Shown here: in pieces, positions 23,535-34,350 of the stretch
Position numbering within the stretch: the stretch's first letter is position 1
Layout: every line of letters begins with the position of its first letter
Assembly: GCA_029891345.1 (NCBI GenBank)
Contig: CM057005.1
Span: 63,515,260-63,579,259, forward strand
DNA: 64,000 nt
Direction: 5' to 3'
From: Dryococelus australis
Lineage: Eukaryota > Arthropoda > Insecta > Phasmatodea > Phasmatidae
The notes under the pieces: model-generated
Database searches by the model: none
Told to the model about the DNA's origin: nothing
What the model saw: the letters and a program-made list of their open reading frames with translations, nothing else
Made by a program: the position numbers and the translations under genes

Positions 23535-23735
23535 CATGGATCGAAGAGTAAAAAATTAGCAACTTTGTACAATATTTACTTTTCGGATAATTTCACGGTT
23601 TCATTTGACCGACGCATGAATAAAGCGCTGAGGTCCGTGGCAATGTTAATTTTACATAAGGCGGAAGAATACACAACGTACATGCAAGTAGATCTTAAGC
23701 AGGACTTTCAAAAGTGCTCATTTTACCGTGAAGGT
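23297..23735 (-). mobile_element. MITE family A, copy 3 (inverted)
   Basis: Opposite orientation to copy 2: TAAAGGCTGTTTACGATAAA at its left, TTCAAAAGTGCTCATTTTAC at its right. An internal T run (23506-23534) explains the Lys-rich minus-strand ORF. Confidence 0.8.
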
Positions 23736-24289
23736 TTTATTCGGTAAGTGTGAGTATACTGCGGATAGCCTGTAGGGTAGCTGCAGCCGTCTCGCGGCGT
23801 CGAAGACAGGCGGGCCGCCGGTTTTACATCACTCGGACGCTACTCTCTCAGCGCGGGGGTGGATCGGTCCCTCGTGAGGGACCATGGCCTCCCAGACAGT
23901 TCTCAGTTAGCTTGTGGAGGCGAGCAGAAGCTAACCCCTTCCCCTCCTCCTCGCCCATCAAAAATACTTAATGCTGCCGAGCAAACATTGTTTAACAGGA
24001 TTCCCAGGGTAGCGCGTGGGATCTGTAGACAGGCGGGCGGTAATTGAAAGCGCGTGTTTAACCATGAGGAAAACGACACCCGTGGTCCACAAGGTCACCT
24101 CCCCCCTCCTTCCCCCCTTTACTTGTCCCTGAGGAGGGGGGACGCACAGACAATCACGGCGGCAAACGCGCGCGCTTGCGGCCCCCCCCCCCTCCCTGGG
24201 GTATATCAAAGAAGAGTCGCTCACGTCTAGTACCTCTGTGTGATGGCTGGGAACCTGCAAAATTTGGGGTGGTTTTTTTTTTTTTTTAC
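23736..24289. other. GC-rich block, unassigned
   Basis: Markedly more GC-rich than its surroundings, with CTCGCGGCGTCGAAGACAGG and the C/G runs near 24180. ORFs exist on both strands but none has recognisable similarity. May be part of a transposon or a regulatory sequence. Confidence 0.3.
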
Positions 24290-24495
24290 TTCAAGCTAAA
24301 ATTCACAGTACTGTATACACTCGAGCCGGCGCCGCCGTTGTTGAGTGAATTGCACGTGATTGGGGCACACGATTGAGAAGTGTTCGTTTGTTGGCGCAGA
24401 GTTACCCGGGTCGTGCCAAATATATAATGGACCAATGACGGACGTATAGTTTAAAATGTCCTCAAATAATAACGCGAATTTTGCAGGTCTCTAGT
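24290..24495 (+). repeat. Dispersed repeat family G, copy 2
   Basis: CACTCGAGCCGGCG, GGCGCAGAGTTACCCGGG and TTTTGCAGGTCTCTA as in 10495-10745, with an internal deletion of about 40 bases relative to that copy. Confidence 0.7.
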
Positions 24496-24939
24496 GATGG
24501 CGTAGTGACAGTGAAGATATTTCGGGGAATCTTTATTTAAGGGCGTTCATGTGCCAAAAATGACTTTCTGTATTTTTAGATTATTTTTCAATTCAGTTTT
24601 AGTACATAAAATGGTAGTTTGATGAAATTCCATAACAAAATAGAATTTAAATGAAAAAAAAAAAAATGAATTATAGGAAGTACTAGGATTTCTAATTTAT
24701 TTATTTCTGGCATATAAATTTCAAAATTTTGCATAATCATCATGTTTGGCTAAAGTTCAAATCATTTTTTGTTATAAGAATAAGTTGAAGAAATTTCGTG
24801 GAAATTCTTTAAGTGGTTCGGTCGTAATTTCATTATGAGTTAAAAAAAAATTAAATTGGCACGTTTATCAAATTGTTATTGATACTGAATCACAAAACGG
24901 TGAAATATCTTAAAAACATAGAAACCAGTTTTAGGCACT
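24496..24939. other. AT-rich DNA, no gene recognised
   Basis: Nothing recognised apart from short A runs. Confidence 0.3.
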
Positions 24940-25092
24940 TGAACAGCCTTTAGCATTGAGGTCTATAGAGCCGATGAGGGTAAAGCGTGGTGAGTATAGT
25001 GCACCGCCGGAATGAAAGGGTGGGGGAAACAGGATATCCCTGTGAAAACTTGCTGATAAGCGACATCGTTCGAACGATTCTCACATGCGGCT
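24940..25092 (-). repeat. tRNA-derived SINE copy 5, diverged, head missing
   Basis: Minus-strand body GAGCCGATGAGGGTAAAGCG, then GGGGGAAACAGGATATCCCT and GACATCGTTCGAACGATTCT, ending before the B-box. More diverged than the other copies. Confidence 0.7.
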
Positions 25093-25109
25093 AATCCGAG
25101 AACGACATT

Positions 25110-26042
25110 TAAATACTTAGGATGATATACCTCGAGAACCATTTAACCGATCGAAACCAAATTCTGTACGATGACATGATATCATGTAAGTATTGAACTT
25201 AGAGATGGATATCGATGTTGGGCTGCCATTTCGGAAGATAGCACTGCATGAATAAATAAAACTTTTACGTTACATCTTTAAAAATACTCAACCAGCTCTC
25301 GCCAAATTTCTCACTAAATAATCGTAATTATATCGTGTAATTACATGCAACTTAAATGAATATGACACTTATTTTCAAACGTGCAGCCATAAAGAAATTT
25401 TATTTTTATTTGTACATCTACCATATAGTTCGATTAATTTCGATCAAACTTGGTATGTTGGAAGTACGTATTACAAGCAATATATACGCCAACAAATAGC
25501 CGTTTTCCCGCCATTTTGTAAGGTAGTACTACACGAAGAGATAAAGTTTTTGTCATAACACGGGAAATAAATGTTTCGAATATGTAGTAAACTAACCTCA
25601 AATGTCTATATGGCCACCGTTTTGAAAATAAATTTTTGGCCCACTTAAAATATATCCATCCACATCCCCTGCCGCAGTACGACTTGTCTGCTAAATTTGG
25701 TAAGAATTTGTTAATTTTTATCCCGAGATATGACATACCCTAATATCTTAATTTATTCACGTGGAAAATTGTTACAAAACGGAGGACAAAAGAGAATCCG
25801 CGTAGACACATTTGATTTTTTTAATAGATATTGCCTGCATACAAAGTTAAGATGAAATTGGTTACATACTTTTGTAGATCTAAGCTAAAATATATTTATA
25901 TGGTCGTCATTTTGAAAATAAATGTCGGACCCTTATAAAACATGTTAATTTATAGGGGCCACCGTAGTGCTACCTGTTTTCTAAATTCGGTAAGAATCTT
26001 TTGATAGTTCCAATTATCGAAATAGTAATAAAAGTTGTTATG
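25110..26042. repeat. Degenerate internal duplication (~285-bp spacing)
   Basis: Segments 25590-25740 and 25870-26030 align: ATATGGCCACCGTTTTGAAA with ATATGGTCGTCATTTTGAAA, and AAATTTGGTAAGAATTTGTT with AAATTCGGTAAGAATCTTTT. A third, weaker relative starts near 25140 and a fourth near 25430 (TCGATCAAACTTGGTATG). This is an old tandem array or decayed element, non-coding. Confidence 0.5.
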
Positions 26043-26460
26043 TACACTGATGAGCAGTTGAATTAGAGTCACCTGCCACGTTTGCGAAATGGTGCTGTTG
26101 CCGAATGGAATAGCAGCCTTATACTGACCGCACGAGTAACAGTTGAGCACAGAATGGGGTACAAACGAGATCTAAGTGCATTTGGTCGTTGGGGCAAGAC
26201 GTATGGTGCTCTCCAAACTCGGAAGTCGCGCGGGGCACTGCGATCCCCACGCGGCACGGTGTCAAAGGTGTACCGTGAGTCCGTGGATTTAAACCACTGC
26301 CGCCGGGAACAACTGCCGTGGGGTACAACGTATCTAGAACAGAGATCGCTGCCAACTTGCTCGGTTGGCAACAGAAGATAGGCAGACAACAGTGCAACAG
26401 ATCACTCGCCAATTCAATACTGGACCACGACGACCTGTGAGTAGCCATACCATCCAGATC

Positions 26461-27066
26461 TATAGGCGCAACTAGGGTGGGGGGGGGGGGACTAGGGCAC
26501 AGCCCCCCTCCCCCAAACAAAAATTTCCACGAAATAGAATAGAAAATAATAAAATAGTATTATATGCAGGAAATACCTTTTTCAAATTAATTCTATCTGC
26601 ATATGTATTGTTTAAGTGATTACTAATTCTACGAAATTTCCGAAAGTGTAAAAACCTTGCTCTTAATTGAAAATATTTCATAAACACATTAAGAATGTAG
26701 ACAAAACACGGCTGCTGTTGAATTCCATTCGGCGTTTGAAAAAGTACCTTCGTAGCGCTATTGGACACGAAGGGTTAGCTGACTCAGCAGCTGTAAACAT
26801 CCATAGTCAAATAAATCTCAGTTCCGAAGAGGTCATTGATATGCTGCAGAAAACAGGCCGGCGCCGATTGGAGTTCGTGATGTAGGCGAGTATTTTACCT
26901 CCATGATTTTGTACATGTACTTTTTATGTTAGTGGTTATTGTAAAGAGAAAGATTTCATAGAGACCTGCGACCCTGTGCAATTTAAAAGTGATTTTAGTA
27001 TTTTATTGTCTTCGTAAAGTATGCTAAGTGTGCGCCCCCCAAAATTGTGTTCTAGTTGCGCCACTG
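26461..27066 (+). mobile_element. hAT-superfamily deletion derivative
   Basis: Flanked by a perfect 8-bp direct repeat TCCAGATC (26453-26460 and 27067-27074), the hAT hallmark. Ends are inverted: TATAGGCGCAACTAGGG at the left and, reverse-complemented, CAGTGGCGCAACTAGAAC at the right; the right one matches the classic hAT CAG(T/G)GGCG start. 606 bp, retaining only the last coding part of its transposase. G and C runs just inside the left end. Inserted into the transposase gene of Tc1-B. Confidence 0.9.
26649..26885 (+). pseudogene. hAT transposase C-terminal fragment
   Basis: About 75 codons ending in TAG at 26883. Residues such as LKKYLRSAIGHEGLADSA, AAVNIHSQINLSSEEVID and RRRLEFV match the C-terminal dimerisation region of hAT transposases of the ZMYM/zinc-finger-BED type, where 'LRSxMGxxRLxxLAxxxIH' is usual. 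All upstream domains (BED finger, catalytic core) are absent, presumably through internal deletion of the parent element. Not functional as a transposase. Confidence 0.75.
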
Positions 27067-27207
27067 TCCAGATCCCATGTCCTCGCCGTGAGGTACAGAA
27101 GCTGTCGCTCCACGAGGGTACTTCTTCTCCCCGCGCTTCACAAGACTCGACGATTAAGGTTGGCGTGAGAAAACCGCCCCTGGACACCTCGAGGCATGGA
27201 ATAATAC

Positions 27208-27869
27208 CACTGTAAAGAAATTGAGGTAAAGTTCCTTTGCATGTACGGGAAACTAATTACCTTTACGTGTATGGTAACATTACCTCTTAAATGTAGAATA
27301 CATTTACATAACAAGTAAAGTACTATTCCCTAATCGTACGGAAAAAGCACCTGATAAAAGTGGGGGATAATCCCATACAAGTACGGGAATATTAACTTTA
27401 TTGTACAATAAAATATTATATAAGAATATCCCGACGTATTAGTACTGTTAGTTTTTTATTACCTATATTCTCTAATGAATAATAACCGAAACCTCAACTC
27501 TTAAAATTCTCAACACTTGGGAGGGGGGGGGGGGGGTACAAACCACGATTCTCTATCACGATAGGCCAATGCGCTACCCATTATACACCACGACGTCAGC
27601 ATGGCAGTATGAGTGAATGTTAGCGTTTTAAATGATTGTTTCTTCCGCCCGTCCTCCCACTTAGCTGTTGAGACAATGCTGAAGAGATGCACGCGTCGTA
27701 AGGTAATTTTCCCATCCATTTATGGGATTTCCCACCGCTTTGTACGGTGGATTTTATTCCAGAGTGCGGTAATTTTACCTTTCCCGCAAGGAAAGCTATG
27801 TTTACCACACAAGTTTGCGAATATTACCTTACACTTGACAGGTAATTTTTCCATTATTTTTTTACAGTG
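27208..27869. mobile_element. CACTGT-ended element 1 inside Tc1-B
   Basis: Left end CACTGTAAAGAAATTGAGGT; reverse complement of the right end CACTGTAAAAAAATAATGGA. About 662 bp. Interior is rich in GTACGG/GGTAA words and contains the 106-codon ORF at 27613-27933, which runs out of the element and is not a gene. No clear target-site duplication was found. Transposase sequence resumes on both sides, so its position as an insertion is secure. Confidence 0.75.
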
Positions 27870-27924
27870 CGGTGTATGGATGGCTGAGTCGTGGTACACG
27901 TTGGTACACGTCGATGGCTGGGTA

Positions 27925-28659
27925 CACTGTTAAAATTTGCCGTATATTTACGGAAATTGTTACGAAAATGCACATTAAATGTACGGAAACGCAATCCGTA
28001 ATGACGAAAAACGGAGTTAAGTGCGTAAATACAAAATACGGAAAATTTCCGTATTTTATATAACTTCGGGTTTCAGGCACGAACAATGGCGAGTCTACAC
28101 GAAGCTTTCGTCGCCACTGTAAGCAGAAAATTATCATTTCTGCGGCTGTTAAGGTTATTCATGTCACTAAGACCTGTTCTTTCAAAATTTAAAAAGTAGC
28201 AATATGCGTCTGTAACACGTAGTAACATTAAAATACACTAACTTTAATAGGAAAAAAAAGTTGCTCATGTGACAAATGTAGATAGTTTTTCAAAAGATAT
28301 ACAAGTTTCACCATGTGAGAGTTGTAGGTTTGGTTAGGGTCGTGCGCTTGCAATTTTTTTGCCTGGGGTTCTAATCTTGCTTAAGTATAAAATATTTTAA
28401 CTTTTTTAAATGTCTTTTTATACACAGTAGAACACCCACATAATGAAAAAAAAAAATATATATATATTATAAATGATTTAAACGAGAAGTACAGAAAATA
28501 ATTGGGAATTTAACGGAGAGGTTCCGTGAATTCTACGGAAAGTCCGTTTTTGAAAATCAATGTGTCCGTAATTTTATGGAGAGTTTACAGACACCTCTGG
28601 ATAAATTTTTACCAGCACTTTTCCGTAAAATGAAGGAATTTTTTTTTTTTTAAACAGTG
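27925..28659. mobile_element. CACTGT-ended element 2 inside Tc1-B
   Basis: Left end CACTGTTAAAATTTGCCGTA; reverse complement of the right end CACTGTTTAAAAAAAAAAAA TTCC. TA on both sides (27923-27924, 28660-28661). Joining the flanks continues the host transposase codons across the site (GGCTGGGTA then CGAGTGCG), which proves it is an insertion. The interior repeats ACGGAAA/TTTCCGT words. Shares the CACTGT start with element 1 and with the insert near 36239. Confidence 0.85.
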
Positions 28660-29029
28660 TACGAGTGCGTAACCCAAACACATCGAGCGACGGATCCCTC
28701 GTGTGAGTTGGGCGCAGTTCAGACCGGGGATAGTGATGGCGGTGTCCTCGTACAGGAACTGTTTACATGTGTTCCCCGATACATGTCTCATCGTCACTCA
28801 CCGGGCGAGCGATACAAGGGCGTGTCGGCAGATCGCGTCCACTCGTTTCTGTGCCTAGAGCACCTCGCGGGGGTGGGGGGGGGGGAGTCTAATGCAAGGC
28901 AGTGTACACGACCGCCGCGCCCGAATTGTGATCGAGTGGTTCGATGAGCACTCCCCAGAGTTAAGGTTTCTCGTTTGGCCACTCAGGTCACCCGACTCAA
29001 TCCTGTCCGAACACGCCTGGGGTGGTGTC

Positions 29030-29063
<34 letters not shown>

Positions 29064-29064
29064 T
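29030..29064. repeat. (GA)n expansion in Tc1-B
   Basis: About 16 GA units with one C interruption, within the transposase 3' part. Confidence 0.9.
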
Positions 29065-29297
29065 GCTCTTCGTTAATCCTGCTTCGACCGATCTCTGTGC
29101 ATTGCTAGGTCTGTGCAGTGGCCGTGGATCAGTATGGCTCCAGAACACTTCCAGTGTCTTGTGGAGTCCATGCCATGCAAAATCACCACCCTCATCAGGG
29201 CGAAAGGTACACGCTTATGGGAAGGTATCTCTAATTCAACTGCCCATGAGTGTATGTAACATGTTTAAGTTTATTATGTCACGTTTTCACTTTATCG

Positions 29298-29700
29298 TAA
29301 AGTGGCCAGATTTATTAACGTACAAAACAGAACATTTTACAAAATTTGCCTTAAAAAAAGGGGACAAAACAGGACACTTAAATAACAAAGAACGCAAGCG
29401 TTCCTTCCAAGTCTTACAGTTCCAGTTCAATATTATGCAAATTATTGCTATAATAAGACTTCATTATATCATCGAACAACACTATTATTCATTAAAAGCA
29501 TGTATTATTATATAAGGGTTAACTGCTCTGTGTCAAAATCATATTAATCCAATTTTAAGACTAAAAATTCCAACAATTATATTTATTTCCAATATATAAG
29601 AAAGTAGTACCCTTTGAAAAACTGAAGAAAGAGAAAGAAGCCTAAGAAGGAAGGGAAAGAGGAAACAGGATATGGGGTGCTGTATGGTGGTAACAAAGTG

Positions 29701-29731
<31 letters not shown>

Positions 29732-29998
29732 GAGCTTTATTTTCCGAACCTGTATGCGTTCTCTCATCTTTAGAAACGTATTTATGATTAAAAACGGTTA
29801 AAAACAATCTGCCGTATTACAGAGGTGGAATACTTGACAAAATTTTATCTAATAAATTAAACACCCGTTTGTTTTAAGTTAAAAAAAAAAAAAAACATAG
29901 GACATTTGGTGTCCCGATAAAAATTTGTCGGGACACCGGGACAATTATCATGAAAGAAATGGACAGTCCCGGTAAAAACGGGACGTCTAGTCACCCTA
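29298..29998. mobile_element. hAT-like MITE next to Tc1-B
   Basis: The right end, reverse-complemented, begins TAGGGTGACTAGACGTCCCG, a widespread hAT-type terminus; the left end is TAAAGTGGCCAGATTTATTA, a degenerate match. Flanks CTTTATCG (29290-29297) and TTTTATCG (29999-30006) form an 8-bp duplication with one mismatch. Inside are a poly(A) run (29701-29729) and several GGGAC words. No coding capacity. Lies 44 bases beyond Tc1-B. Confidence 0.75.
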
Positions 29999-30006
29999 TT
30001 TTATCG

Positions 30007-30299
30007 CCGCATGAATAATGTAATCGGTCCCGCGGCAATTTTAATTCGACATACAGCGGGATGCTACAAAACTGACGGATGATTAGATCACGAGCATGGC
30101 TTTCAAACACGCCCAGTTAACCACGAACAGCATATATGTTGAATTAAAGCAAAGAAGCAGATACCGTGCGAAAAATAATAACAATAAGCTGTGCAATTTG
30201 TAGTGAAAGAAATTTTTTTTTGACAAGTATACTTACAGTGAAGATTTGGACGGCGTTTAACATGCTGACGACTTCAAAGCCGATGGGGGCGAGGTTAAA
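30007..30299. other. Unassigned DNA
   Basis: Nothing recognised. Confidence 0.3.
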
Positions 30300-30485
30300 A
30301 TGAGCAGGGATGGTATGTAGTGGTAGGGGAAACGGGAGCACGCTGAGAAGACCCACTGGCCAAGCGGAAACGTCCGCAAAGTTCCCCACACTCGAAAACC
30401 CCAAAGTAACCCCACCAGGAATCAAACCTTGCTCGCCGTGGTGGCATGCTAGTAGTCTCATCAGTACACCATCGTGGTCGCACTT
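30300..30485 (-). repeat. tRNA-derived SINE copy 6, diverged
   Basis: Minus-strand head: GAATCAAACCTTGCTC (degenerate B-box) and GTACACCATCGTGGTCGC (A-box side). The body retains CGAAAACCCC only. A third of the consensus is hard to align. Confidence 0.55.
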
Positions 30486-30513
30486 GTGCTTATAGGATGG
30501 CACTATAACATGG

Positions 30514-30752
30514 TATAGGCTAGTCACGGTAAAGTGAGCAATTTTGAAGCCCTAGTAACGTTTTACTTTCAGCCATTTTTAATCCTTTAACCGCATTTTA
30601 AAATAAATATTGACACGTAAGTAATAAACACAGTCGGTTTATTCCATCGCACTTGGAAGTTAACGCCTCATGCTGAAATAGAAATACTTATTGATTATTG
30701 TTTTAAATGGAAGGGCTCTCAAAAGTGCTCACTTTACCGTGAATAGCCTATA
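30514..30752. mobile_element. MITE family B, copy 2
   Basis: TATAGGCTAGTCACGGTAAA at the left; AAAAGTGCTCACTTTACCGT GAATAGCC at the right; 239 bp with TA flanks. Confidence 0.85.
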
Positions 30753-31358
30753 CTCACTACTGCTTCTTGCCACTAAATATGGCGACTGTAGGATGGTACC
30801 CATATGAAGAAGCCGTTCGCAAGGAATGAGTTCTGTGGTCGTAATGGTATACAAAGTGCAGATGAGTACGTTTATGAAGGCGAATTGTACATACGTAATA
30901 GTTTTCACTGCAGAAGTAGGTGATGAAATGGGTGTTTGTGTAGCAAGTACTTGGTGCATGGAATGACGTACGCATGCTAAGGCATTGGAAATAACATAAA
31001 AGTATTCGTATGAGAAACCCGTGAGAGATAAAAAAAAAATGGGAATGGAAACAGATAATAACGGTGTATAAATTGTTATTGTTGTCACCATCGTGAAAAT
31101 CGAGCTTGGCCGTAACGAAAAATTAGGCGCCCATCGAAAATAATCGTGTTGTGTTGAATTTATCTTCCAAAGTTCTCACTGGAAGCGCCAGGTACACGAA
31201 ATTCACACGGCTTTAAAAGTTATTAGTAAAACTGACATGTTTTTACTGCAAGAAAATCGTTGTAAGATTACAAGAAGGGGGAAAGGAACACGAGCGCGTT
31301 TCCTTGAGCCAAGACCCCCTTATTTGTAGCTAAAATGACAGATCGGAAGGTGAACTGT

Positions 31359-31362
<4 letters not shown>
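30753..31362. other. Unassigned DNA
   Basis: A 120-codon minus-strand ORF (30729-31091) starts in non-repetitive DNA and ends within the MITE. Its composition (Ile/Thr/Ser-rich) resembles no family I know, so it is not called. Confidence 0.35.

Positions 31363-31449
<87 letters not shown>
31363..31449. repeat. (TA)n microsatellite
   Basis: About 43 TA units with one ATTATA interruption near 31416. Confidence 0.95.
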
Positions 31450-31451
<2 letters not shown>

Positions 31452-33889
31452 CCTTCTGTCATTTTACTTTGGTGAAGAGAAGGGGAAGGAGGAGTGCAAT
31501 GGGAGAGAATGAAAACAGAAGGGCGACAAACTTTTTCACAGCCTGTCAAAACAATATTTTTCTTTGAGAAACGTTTTTTTCCCCCTGGAAAAGAGGTTAG
31601 ACTGCGAGCAGCCAAGTTTATGGAATGGAATAGAAGGAGAATAAATCAACTGCAAAAAAACCTTTAAAACTAACCTTTTATTTATAAATGCACTAAAAAG
31701 AGTGAAATAATTACAGCAGTTACACAATTTGCAGAACATGTAAGATGTGGTCGAACAGCCGTAATACACTTTACTACACATTGATATTTGTGTATCAATT
31801 TATATTTAATATATAAAAACTTGGAGCAGTAAAGAACGTATACCTCATTACTGTTTAATTAATTAAATGCATTGTTAATGTATGTAGATGTGTGAATGAG
31901 CGTGTGCGTATAGACGTTGTATTAAAGTCTTATTTTATGTACATTTTTTAAGTAGCTGATAATTTTAGAAATTTTTATATATAATTATTAATGTCTTATA
32001 TTAATTAGTTTTTTTTATCTCTTTCCCGTGTTTAAATAATTATAAGCTGTGATTTTCTGTCCTTCAGTAATACTTAAAATAAATCAGTTTTAGAACTTTT
32101 GGTAGTCAATTATCTTGTTGTTTAATTTTATAGATAGTACAATTATATGTATATGTATTTATGTCAGGTGTGTATATGGTTTTGCGTATGGATGTATGTG
32201 TTAACCGTGTAAGTTCACTATTAAGGTTAAGTTTATTTTATGTAAGTTGCTTTTATATATTTCACATAAACTTCTTGCTAAGTTTACAGTAGACATTAAG
32301 TTCTGTGTCGTTGTTTTATTTCTTTTTCTTTTCAAAAAGATAAGTGTCATGTTTTATTATGCAGAGTGGTTAAGAGAAGGTGATAATACCTTAACTTCGC
32401 CACAAAAACCAAAGAAGTTTTATTATTATTAGTAAGCAGATATCTTACGTAAGGCTCTTAACTGCGTGGCCGTAAGAATGTTTAGAAATACACAATAGTA
32501 CCAGTAGTGCAGAAGGTTGGTTTCTCTTTTCAACGGTGATTGCTATTATTTGTCGACAGGTTTTCGCAGTTCATTCGCACGGCAAGTGATACTCCTTTTC
32601 TGACGAACCACAGCGTCGAGTAGATATAACGTTAAAGGACTTTTAGCCGCGGCTTTGCAGTTATGAAAAGAAGAAACTATTTCGCCTTAGATTCCTTGCT
32701 GGCTGTTATCGTCCCCGACACCATTCGCAGGTCTCAGCGGCTCAAACCCACGGAGGAAATGCGAGTTTGAAATCCAACGAGCGTTGTGGCATCTCCTCTC
32801 TGAAATATAATCCTCACAGCAAACGTCAAGAGTTTAATGCGTAATATCTCACTTCATTTATGATTTCTCCAAACACCTGAAAATGCATTGTAATAATTAT
32901 GCGACGTTCATTTCCTCGTAAAATTGATGAAACAGGCGCTGTCTTCAGGTATTGTTCAGTCACGTCTGTCATAAGGCCTATTAAAAACGCTTCAGACAGA
33001 AATTATTACATTGACCTTGAACGCATCGTTCCGCTGGATATTTGTTCACTTAATCACTGAATGTTTCTGATCTTTGAAGGAAAGATAATCGTTTTTTTGT
33101 TTGTAATATATCTGTATGCATGCAATTTATGTATATGTACACCGAATATATTTTACCCATATATACATGCGTACAGTACTACTTATTCACATGCATACTT
33201 AAGTGCGTGTACCTAAATGTATACAGGATTATATACACGTTTACATATTTATTTATATTTTTACATTTAAATAGACAATTACAATTACATACACATATGT
33301 ATATTCCATATGTTGGCAAAATATTTAATCAATGGCACACTTACAGTAACGTTTACAATGAACTAAGAAAAGTTTTTTTCATATTTTAAAATCTTATTAA
33401 AACTGATAGTTTCAACTGATGGCCACTGAAATCGATCCCTATTTGTTTTATGTGCATTAGAATAAGGAGAGCAAGAACTGCGAACAGCCGTGTTGGCGTT
33501 AAATTTATATTTCTAGCATTTCCACGGTGTCATTTGATCGACAAGAATGCACGACGAACGTACATAAAGTTAACGAAGTTTGCTGGAGTGCAGATTTTCA
33601 CATAAGGCAGACAGAACAATCGCTTAAAAATATTGACAGTCAAATAGCGAAATAGTTCTGTACAAATTAGCGTATATCGTTTACGTTGCCAACGCGGATA
33701 AAGCTTTGGAGAAATCCTTTTTGCGTGCTCGCTCATAAAGTATGCTTACGGGATTTCATATGTTCGACAGACAGCTTTCATAAAGCTAAGGAGATTCGAA
33801 AGAGGTTCTCCTGTTGTAATTTAGGAGGAATATCCTGATGCTTTAGTTTTCCAAGCAGTAACACATACGTTTCATCACGCTCGATCTCC
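31450..33889. other. AT-rich DNA, no gene recognised
   Basis: A 2.4-kb stretch without repeat partners. The part from about 32540 to 32800 is less AT-rich and has no stop-free frame of use; it may be conserved non-coding DNA, but that cannot be judged from one sequence. TATA/CATA-rich simple sequence at about 33100-33300. Confidence 0.4.
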
Positions 33890-33893
33890 TTAA

Positions 33894-34350
33894 GGGTCCT
33901 ATGTACTGAAACGTTTTCTGTGAAATCGTTGTTTGCGCGTAAACGCGTATCTAAGTAAATAAGAGTTCTGGAATTACGAAGTTTTGCCAGAAAGGATATA
34001 AAAACTATTGTCTATATCTCTATCTTTTTACTTTTATCATATTAAGTGTATTAATGGAGAGAAAAAAATCGTTAAAGTGGTCAAATATAGCATTTTTAAA
34101 GCTTGCCCATGCAGTTTCTTTAAGCGGTAAGAGAAAAGTACGACTATACGCGCAGGTAGTTTGATTTGTGGACTTTCATCGCGTGTAATAAAAATACACT
34201 GTTACACATCTAGTTTACACAGTAAAGCGTTAGGACGGAAACACTGCACGCCTTGCGCGTAGGAGCGATGAGGCGTTAGGCGTGCGTGTTAGTGTCGCCC
34301 GTATCGCTCCCTCGCTTCTTGACCTTCAACGCGCAGCTACATAGTGCCCC
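33894..34350 (+). mobile_element. MITE family F (TTAA type), copy 2
   Basis: Left flank TTAA (33890-33893) then GGGTCCTATGTACTGAAACG; right end GCAGCTACATAGTGCCCC then TTAT (one substitution from TTAA). Aligns along its length with 54636-55081. A TTAA target is typical of piggyBac-type elements, though ends starting GGG are not the common piggyBac CCC. Confidence 0.75.

Larger units (their letters stand above)
26100..29230 (+). pseudogene. Tc1-like transposase of Tc1-B, in four pieces
   Basis: Piece 1 (about 26140-26460) is the DNA-binding part: DLSAFGRWGKTYGAL, GTVSKVYRE and, after a shift, TTVQQITRQFNTGPRRP. Piece 2 (27075-27207) is the linker, with ENRPWTPRGME in one frame. Piece 3 (27870-27922) carries WMAESWYTLVHVDGWV, in the place of the first catalytic motif WSDES; here Ala-Glu replaces Ser-Asp. 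Piece 4 (28662-29230) has DPSCELGAVQTGD-like sequence, then RARIVIEWFDEHSPELRF and LRSPDSILSEHAWG, corresponding to the second-Asp-to-Glu segment. A (GA)n expansion (29030-29064) interrupts the C-terminus. Many frameshifts; certainly inactive. Confidence 0.85.
26043..29254 (+). mobile_element. Tc1-like transposon (Tc1-B) split by three insertions
   Basis: Left end CACTGATGAGCAGTTGAATT AGAG from 26045; reverse complement of the right end CACTCATGGGCAGTTGAATT AGAG ending at 29252. Both abut TA (26043-26044 and 29253-29254). Total span 3.2 kb, but subtracting the three nested elements and their duplications leaves about 1.2 kb, the normal Tc1 length. Transposase pieces lie at about 26100-26460, 27075-27207, 27870-27922 and 28662-29230, all on the plus strand and in order. 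Confidence 0.9.

Noticed and set aside
26119..26520. 133-codon minus-strand ORF
   Set aside because: Antisense shadow of the Tc1-B transposase 5' part and of the hAT element's G run.
28892..29515. 207-codon plus-strand ORF as a gene
   Set aside because: The first 50 codons are a piece of the Tc1-B transposase. The rest is read-through of the GA tract, the Tc1 end and the neighbouring hAT-like MITE.
30729..31091. 120-codon minus-strand ORF as a membrane protein gene
   Set aside because: Ile/Thr/Ser-rich without clear hydrophobic helices, ends inside a MITE, no homologue recognised.
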